DNA of 64,000 nucleotides from Strongyloides papillosus. Lineage: Eukaryota > Nematoda > Chromadorea > Rhabditida > Strongyloididae. Under the pieces are notes generated by a model. It had not been told where the DNA came from and did not search any database. It was given only the letters and a program-made list of their open reading frames with translations. The position numbers and the translations under genes were made by a program. Within the stretch, counting starts at the first letter, position 1. Each line of letters opens with the position of its first letter. Positions 58,439 through 64,000 of this stretch are shown in pieces. The DNA lies in assembly GCA_005656395.1 (NCBI GenBank), contig SRSI01000043.1:620001-684000 (forward strand), written 5' to 3'.

Positions 58439-58866
58439 TAATAATACTTTTCGATTATTTTGTATTTATTTATGCATGTTTTTTACATTAAATAAATATT
58501 TTATATTATTTTAAATTAAATTTTACTGTTGAATATATTAATGTTATAATAACATAACTAGTCAGAAGTACATTGCAATGAAAAAGTTTCATGTGATTTA
58601 GGGATGAATTTATTGGAATCTAGTAGAAATTAGACAAATATTGTTTGTTTTTATAAACTAAGGTAAGAAAATGTAGGTAGATTGAAACTAGAATATCATG
58701 GTCAGAGCTCAATGGGGTATGAATTTCAATTAGACAATATAATTAAATGTTAATATTAATGCCAAGAAAACTGGACATAGGCCATTTTGAATTCACTATA
58801 AATTAAGAAATTTGTTATGTAGAAAATTATATATTTTTATAAATCATTATTTTTGTGGAAGCGAAT
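58439..58866. other. Intergenic
   Basis: About 430 bases between POP4 and the second CLGG gene. No feature is seen beyond presumed UTR and promoter sequence. Confidence 0.5.
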
Positions 58867-59109
58867 ATGTTGTCTAAACTGTTATTTGTTGTAAGTTGAA
58901 ATTATCAAGGATCTAAAAGAATCTCTCAATTTTAGATATTGAATATTTTTGGATTCATAACTATTACAGAAGCATGCCTCGGTGGACTATTTGGAGGTGG
59001 TGGAGCTTGTTGTCAAACTCCTACTTGTCCACCAGCAGCCATGCCGTGTGGTGGATCATATGGAGGAAGTTACTACACAGCACCAACATATGGTGGAGCT
59101 GGGAAATAA
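58867..59109 (+). CDS. Very small secreted CLGG protein
   Basis: Exons 58867-58890 and 58936-59109 (45-nt intron GTAAGT...TTTTAG, phase 0) give only 65 residues, below usual ORF cut-offs. Signal peptide MLSKLLFVILNIFGFITITE; mature part ACLGGLFGGGGACCQTPTC, PPAAMPCGG, then Tyr/Gly-rich SYGGSYYTAPTYGGAGK. It is a clear paralogue of the 57354 gene by its ACLGG-GG-CC-PC pattern. A cuticle or matrix role is a guess. Confidence 0.7.
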
Positions 59110-59286
59110 AAAACATTTCGTCATATCATGACGTTACATGCTTGTAAAATTTTATTTATTACCCAATAAAGCTTTGTAACCTCTAATATTTATTACTTAC
59201 TGTTTAAATTCTATTTTTAATGAAATATTAACAAACATAACAATAAAACTATATAAAAAAAACATGTTTACAACTATTTACAACAA

Positions 59287-60866
59287 CTAATTATCTTGGA
59301 GATTAAAAATCTCTTCTTCAGTGAGAATTGCATCATCCGATAAAGTTTTTTCTACCTCTATTTTGTAAGGAATCTTATCACCATGATTAAGGCCTTTCGT
59401 TAATTGAAAAAGACTTTTATTTTTGGCAGAAATCACATAATGTTGAATTCCATGAAATGCAGTACATCCATGACAGTTGTAATGTTTATTTCCTTTAGTA
59501 TATTTGACTAAACGAGGATAAAATTCCTGTCCTTTTGGGCGAGGACCTTTCTCAAGAATGACGTAAGAATATGATGTATTACCAGTACCATTTTCAAGTT
59601 TAGTTTTTTTGCCATCAGCTCTGATATCTCTGTATTTTACTGCAAAGTTACATGAATTCTTCTTCCCTACTGTCATATCTAGTTTGGGGCAACTTTTGTC
59701 ATGAGGACATGGTGCAAAAACATGACTTGGTTCTAAGGTAGTTGGTAATTTGACATTGTCTGGAAATTTGGATTTAATCTGGCAAAACTTTTCAAATTCA
59801 GATAATTTATTATTATTTAGAATTTCATTAATTTCATAATGTGTAACTCCGTATTCTTTAATTATTGGTTCTGCTTTTTTAAGATCTATCGTATATGCCC
59901 CTTCCAAAATATAATCTCTTGCTTCAATGATAGCTTCAAAAGAATCAAACATATGTGATTCAATAAAAATCAGGTACTTATTAGTACGTTCCCATAATGC
60001 TTTAATCAATTCTAACCTAATATCTGGATTTGGAAATTCAATTAAAGAACGATGACATATAACTAAATCATATTTTGTCTGTAATGATGGTACAAAACTC
60101 CTTCGGAAATTAACATTTGGGTGAACTAAAACCTCTCCCCCTTTATCACTTCTCATGATATCCATTGCAAATTGTGAAATTATTTGATTTGAATCAACTA
60201 ATGTGTACTCCTTGACAGATGGACCAAACTTTTCGTTACATGCCCAAAATGATGAACCAATTCCAGAACCAAAGTCAAGAACTGTTTCTGGAACAAATTT
60301 ATTTGTATCAAATTCACATAAAACTCTATAAACCTCAGAAAAATTAGATGACAACAAAGCTAAAGCATAAGCAGCAGCATTTTCTTCACTCTCAAAGTCC
60401 AATGGTTTCCATGTGTGATTTAATTGTTTCAGTGCCTTTGCAACTTTTGCATTAAAATACTCTTTACTACCTTTATTCTAAAAAAGATTAAAAAATTTAT
60501 ATACAATTTTTTACAACTAACGATTGATTTTCCATAAACAGAAGCATCTAATTCTTCCATTCCAGCTTCTCTTAGCTTCATAGTTACAAAACTTCTTGTA
60601 GCCCTGATGACTTCCCTTGATGCTGGGAAATGGCGTTGAGTGTACCTTTCATATAAGTTATCAGCTTCACTTTGCAGTTGCTTTGGTGGCCTTTTACATT
60701 GTGTTAAGGCTGCCTTCAATCCTTCAATTGCTGCATTTGGTAATTTTGGTTGTCGGGGTGTTTTTATTCTCTGTAATGATGGATTTTGAGATAGGCGTAG
60801 GACACTTTTTGCTTTTGTCACAACATTTATACCCGTTACGGTAGCAATATTAGAGACTCCAACCAT
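59287..60866 (-). CDS. METTL17: METTL17, mitochondrial ribosome assembly methyltransferase-like protein
   Basis: Exons 60866-60522 and 60477-59287 (44-nt intron, phase 0) give 511 residues. The SAM-binding motif I is intact in VLDFGSGIGSSFWACNEKFG. Also conserved are YDLVICHRSLIEFPN, LIFIESHMFDSF, and the cysteine cluster FAPCPHDKSCPKLD ... CNF with a later CHGC in HYNCHGCTAFHGIQHYV. These cysteines correspond to the reported Fe-S site of METTL17/Rsm22. The protein binds the mitochondrial small ribosomal subunit and is needed for mitochondrial translation. The N-terminus is Ser/Thr/Arg/Lys-rich without acids (MVGVSNIATVTGINVVTKAK), consistent with a mitochondrial presequence. Confidence 0.93.
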
Positions 60867-61450
60867 CTATGAAAATAACTTTCCTCTAAAATCTTCAATT
60901 TTGGAGATAAATAATTTTAAGAAATGGTACTCCAATTACCAATGAAAAAAATCTCTCTAAGAGTATCACGTCTAGTTTGTAGAAAATCAGAGAGATAAAT
61001 CATGTCAGAAAATTTTGACTTCAACATTGTTTTTTAAAAATTATTTTCTGTGAAAATTATTAAAAACAATAGTAGTATAAAAAATGTTTCTGAACTTATG
61101 TGCTCCAATGAACATATTTCGTCTGAAAACTTATTTTGAATCAAATGTTATTGTACTAAATGAGAGTTAACTGTTTTCACAGCAATTACCATAATTAAAG
61201 TATAAAAAAATCATATTTTCGTTTATTTATCCTTTTTTTCATTTGGCATAAATAATTATATTTAATGGTGAAAATATTATAATGAAAGCTGATAATTATA
61301 TATAAAATAATTAGTTATAATATTAATAGTATATGAAATTGTCATGGAAACATTATGTATGTAAAATAATTATCATTAATTTGTATAATAAGACCAATAA
61401 ATAGGTAAAAGTTGAGTTCCACTGCACATATACAGCTTCATTCTTATTGA
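60867..61450. other. Intergenic, no gene seen
   Basis: About 580 bases between METTL17 (-) and plus-strand frames. It presumably contains the METTL17 promoter. Confidence 0.5.
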
Positions 61451-61666
61451 ATGAGTATAAAGTTTTCTAAGATATTTTCTGTACATTTTTTTCATTTACT
61501 AGTGTATCAATTGGTATATGCATATCTTATATTATCTATTTTTCCTCATCTTTCAAGCAAAGAAAAAGTTATCATAACTATCTTGATAACCATAATTTAT
61601 TTTTACTTTTTATTAGACTCTATTTTTCAAATTACAAAAACGAAAAATATAACTATTAGAAATTAA
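61451..61666 (+). CDS. Doubtful 71-codon frame with two hydrophobic segments
   Basis: It reads MSIKFSKIFSVHFFHLLVYQ then two hydrophobic stretches and a basic tail. It ends 12 bp before the start of the next gene. In AT-rich DNA such hydrophobic frames arise by chance. It could also be part of the 5' leader of the next gene. Confidence 0.25.
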   Translation: MSIKFSKIFSVHFFHLLVYQLVYAYLILSIFPHLSSKEKVIITILITIIYFYFLLDSIFQITKTKNITIRN

Positions 61667-61678
61667 AAAAATAAACAT

Positions 61679-62291
61679 ATGGCAAATCAGTTCACTTCAG
61701 AAGCAATATTTGCTTTTATAGGTATAATCATTATGACAATTTTATTGTTTATATGCAAAAGTATATATAAAAAACATAAACAAGATAGTACACCTATGCC
61801 AATGCCTGTATGTTATAATAATGGTACAATATTCTTACTTAATTTTTAGCCATATCCTCCAATAATTACAATTCGTGCAAATGACTTAAGACACGGTATT
61901 ACACCATCTACTTATCCGTATAATTCAAGAAGTACAATTTTTATTCCTCAGAGTAATGTTTTAAAGGTATTTTTTTTACATATTACTTTAAATAAAATTT
62001 TACATTTAGCCAACATATTCTGGTGAAGCACCACCTCCATATCCAGGCATTTCAGGTACTCTTTCTGTACCTTACTCAAGAAATATATCTCGCCAAAATT
62101 CTAACAACCAAAGTACCATTCAAACTCCAATAATAATGAGATTGTATGATGAAAACAGTAATACTTCAAGTTATCGAACAAATGATCCACCACCATATGA
62201 GGATTTACCTGGTTCAACAAACACACCACAAAGTGCCATATTCTATCCAATTACACCAGATCCGAGTCATGTACTTCCACAAAAACAGTGA
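61679..62291 (+). CDS. Single-pass membrane protein with PPPY motifs
   Basis: Exons 61679-61807, 61850-61966 and 62010-62291, all phase 0, give 175 residues. A short extracellular N-terminus (MANQFTSEA) leads to one helix (IFAFIGIIIMTILLFICKSI), a basic stop-transfer (YKKHKQD), then a long cytosolic proline-rich tail with two PY motifs, EAPPPYPG and DPPPYEDLP, plus TPMPMPPYPP. PPPY motifs bind WW domains of Nedd4-family E3 ligases. The topology resembles Ndfip-, WBP1- or VOPP1-like adaptors, but no cysteine domain is present. All three exons are short, so it is easily missed by ORF calling. Confidence 0.75.
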
Positions 62292-62689
62292 AATATATAA
62301 CAAGTATAGAAAGTTATTAATATTTCATAAAGTAAATAAATAATTTATCCATGTTTATACTTATATATTATTATGTTGTTGTGTATGTATGAGGAGAATG
62401 TACAGTCGAAAAATGATTTTTGACTTTTTTTATGTTTTTTAGTGGAAATGTATATAATTTTTAATGTTCTTTCGAATAGGCCTGGTATTAGTTTAATTGA
62501 ATTTCTCTTTCTTATGTTATGACTAATTTAATGTTCAGAAAAACCCAAGGAAGTTTATTAATTTTGTCTTTAAAAGTGTTTAAGTTTCATGATAAATTAC
62601 TTTATAATGGGATAGATTTTATGGTCCACCATATGGGTAAATAATACTAGCCAAATTAGGTTAATGTGGATGTACCCGGAGGAAAAGGT
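62292..62689. other. Intergenic, with one degraded repeat arm
   Basis: No gene is seen. From 62645 the sequence TACTAGCCAAATTAGG and what follows resembles the right arm of the hairpin insertion at 63364-63389. The N-terminal part of the SPOP-like pseudogene may extend into this stretch, but I cannot align it. Confidence 0.4.
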
Positions 62690-63679
62690 ACATCAATGTG
62701 GCATTTAGACGTGTATCCCAATAGTTATGAAGAGGATTCAGAAGAGTATTTACTTGTTTATATGATACTGTTAAAGCTTGACAAACGAAAGATAAGTCTA
62801 GGATTTCTATTGTAATTACAAAGAAGAGGAGAAATAGGTTTTTGATAGAGGTAAAAGTTACGACTATGTCAAAGTTTCTGATTGGGGGAGTTCAAGATTT
62901 TTAACTCAATGATTTCAATGGTTTATCAATTAATGATAAGTTGAGAATTTTATGTGAGGCAGAGATTATTTGAGTTAAGTCTGAGGAGCGTGACAATTTA
63001 GAAACATCGAAAAATGATACAATACCTCAATTAAATTTATTATGGGACCTTGGTAATTTGTTTGATTCACCATTATTTACAGACTGTTATAAAGGTTGGA
63101 AACACTGAAATTCCAGTTCATAGAGTAATATTCTGTCATCAATCGCCTGTTTTTTACAATATCTTCAGCAGTACATCAAAAAAATCACAAGAAAGTGTTT
63201 TTGAAATAAAGAATTTCCGTTTTGAAGTTGCAAAACAGTGGTGGGAGTTTGATACAGACGACGCCTCAGATATAAGACACATGGCTAGTGAGGTTAAAGG
63301 TGTACACTAGCCCTATTGGGTTAGTATGTATTTACCTATAATACGAAGGAGGCAAATATTATATACTAGCCCAATAAGGCTAGTGTACCTGTGCTTGCTA
63401 GTGAAATGTTGCCAATTGCAGCTGAGTATAGATTAGATAGATCGAAAGTAATTGCAGAAAAATATTTATGTGCTGATTTAACCATATAGAATGTCTGCGA
63501 ACCTTTTATACTTTCTGAAACTTTCTCGAATGAGAAACTGAAGGAAAGTTTTTCAGAATTTTATTATTGATAATGCTGGAAATCTAACAAGGACTAAGAA
63601 AGGGTGGGAACTTGTTATAAACTATCCATTATTAGTCGAGAGCTTATTTTTGAAATCATTAAATATACCATCAACTTAA
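62690..63679 (+). pseudogene. SPOP-like MATH-BTB-BACK pseudogene
   Basis: Several pieces in different frames follow SPOP order. MATH remnants: MWHLDVYPNSYEEDSEEYLL, and later LNDFNGLSINDKLRILCEAE after an in-frame TAA. The linker/BTB start is DLGNLFDSPLFTDC, followed by a one-base shift at about 63088 into KVGNTEIPVHRVIFCHQSPV and VFEIKNFRFEVA. The BACK-type helix is MLPIAAEYRLDRSKVIAEKY, then LCADLTI, a TAG stop, and a last frame TKKGWELVINYPLLVESLF. At least three stops and two frameshifts, plus a hairpin insertion, make it non-functional. SPOP proteins are Cul3 adaptors, and nematodes have large MATH-BTB families prone to birth and death. Confidence 0.82.
63284..63404. mobile_element. MITE-like hairpin insertion in the SPOP-like pseudogene
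   Basis: Imperfect inverted arms at 63299-63326 (GGTGTACACTAGCCCTATTG...) and 63364-63389 (...TAAGGCTAGTGTACC) flank a 37-nt loop. The unit is bounded by direct copies of GCTAGTGA at 63284-63291 and 63397-63404. Removing one copy plus the insert restores the BTB-BACK protein order (RHM-ASE-MLPIAAEY), which supports these as target-site duplications of a small non-autonomous DNA element. The 8-bp duplication would fit hAT-type elements, though this is not proof. Confidence 0.65.
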
Positions 63680-64000
63680 AAATAATATTTCTCCGGAAGG
63701 AAAATCGGATACTTAAAAAATGAATAACTTATTGTTTCAATCTTTTTTTTTTAATGTTTAAAATAAAAAATAAATGAAAAAAATTATGTGATCAATAGAT
63801 AAATGTTTAAAAAGAATCATTTCTATATTATACATGATCATTGTAAAACTATATATTAATATTATTTTGTGATTGTTAGGTTGCTAATATTATGAAACCC
63901 CATTATCACATTTGATAAAATATAACGCATAAATTCATATGTTAGAGTATTCTCCTTCTCCAAATAACTTCTGTTAGTAGATCTCTTCTTTTTATAAATC
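63680..64000. other. Right edge, no gene seen
   Basis: About 320 AT-rich bases to the end of the window without recognisable coding sequence. Confidence 0.5.

Noticed and set aside
1..64000. CRISPR arrays, bacterial operons or prophage
   Set aside because: Spliceosomal introns, animal gene families and no regularly spaced repeats exclude a prokaryotic origin.

Overview
The window looks like nuclear DNA of a nematode, most likely a Strongyloides-type (clade IV) worm. Intergenic DNA is extremely AT-rich. Most introns I could place are only about 43-60 nt, though a few are longer. Many start codons lie just after a TTTTAG/TTTCAG-like acceptor, as expected where mRNAs are trans-spliced to a spliced leader. 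The gene content is nematode-like: an FLP-24 type FMRFamide-like neuropeptide precursor, small secreted Gly/Cys proteins, and conserved housekeeping genes. The species is inferred. All exon boundaries were placed by eye from GT-AG sites and reading-frame continuity.

Layout: 0.3-5 kb holds a PGAP2-like membrane protein, flp-24 and a secreted coiled-coil protein. 5-11.5 kb holds a delta-COP gene that stops before its mu-homology domain, a TBC1D10-like Rab-GAP, a TMEM272-like PY-motif protein and an F-box protein. 12-18.6 kb is a housekeeping cluster: mcm-6, gamma-tubulin, RPAC19, a THAP zinc-finger protein and a Ly6-like protein. 18.6-23.2 kb is sparse, with two small secreted proteins. 23.4-28.4 kb carries the mitochondrial RNA polymerase, whose 1 kb intron contains another gene on the opposite strand, and a small membrane protein upstream. 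28.8-36.7 kb has GLOD4, a small secreted protein, FPP synthase, WAVE, a protein with four YxFGYxxxGxF repeats, and an RRM-only CstF-64-like protein. 37.5-47.3 kb has a lysine-rich protein, a BTB-Kelch protein, and a SRCIN1/AIP3-type protein with several candidate first exons. 47.9-56.5 kb has eIF3a, SRP19, glucosidase II beta and eEF1A. 57-64 kb has two small CLGG proteins flanking POP4, METTL17, a PY-motif membrane protein and a decayed SPOP-like MATH-BTB gene split by a hairpin insertion.

The conserved genes cover DNA replication (mcm-6), Pol I/III and mitochondrial transcription (rpac-19, rpom-1), tRNA processing (POP4), translation (eIF3a, eEF1A, METTL17), ER targeting and glycoprotein folding (SRP19, glucosidase II beta), isoprenoids (fdps-1) and cytoskeleton (tbg-1, wve-1). 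The unusual items are the truncated delta-COP and CstF-64 copies, the nested gene in rpom-1, the repeat protein, the first-exon series of the AIP3-type gene, and the hairpin insertion in the pseudogene.
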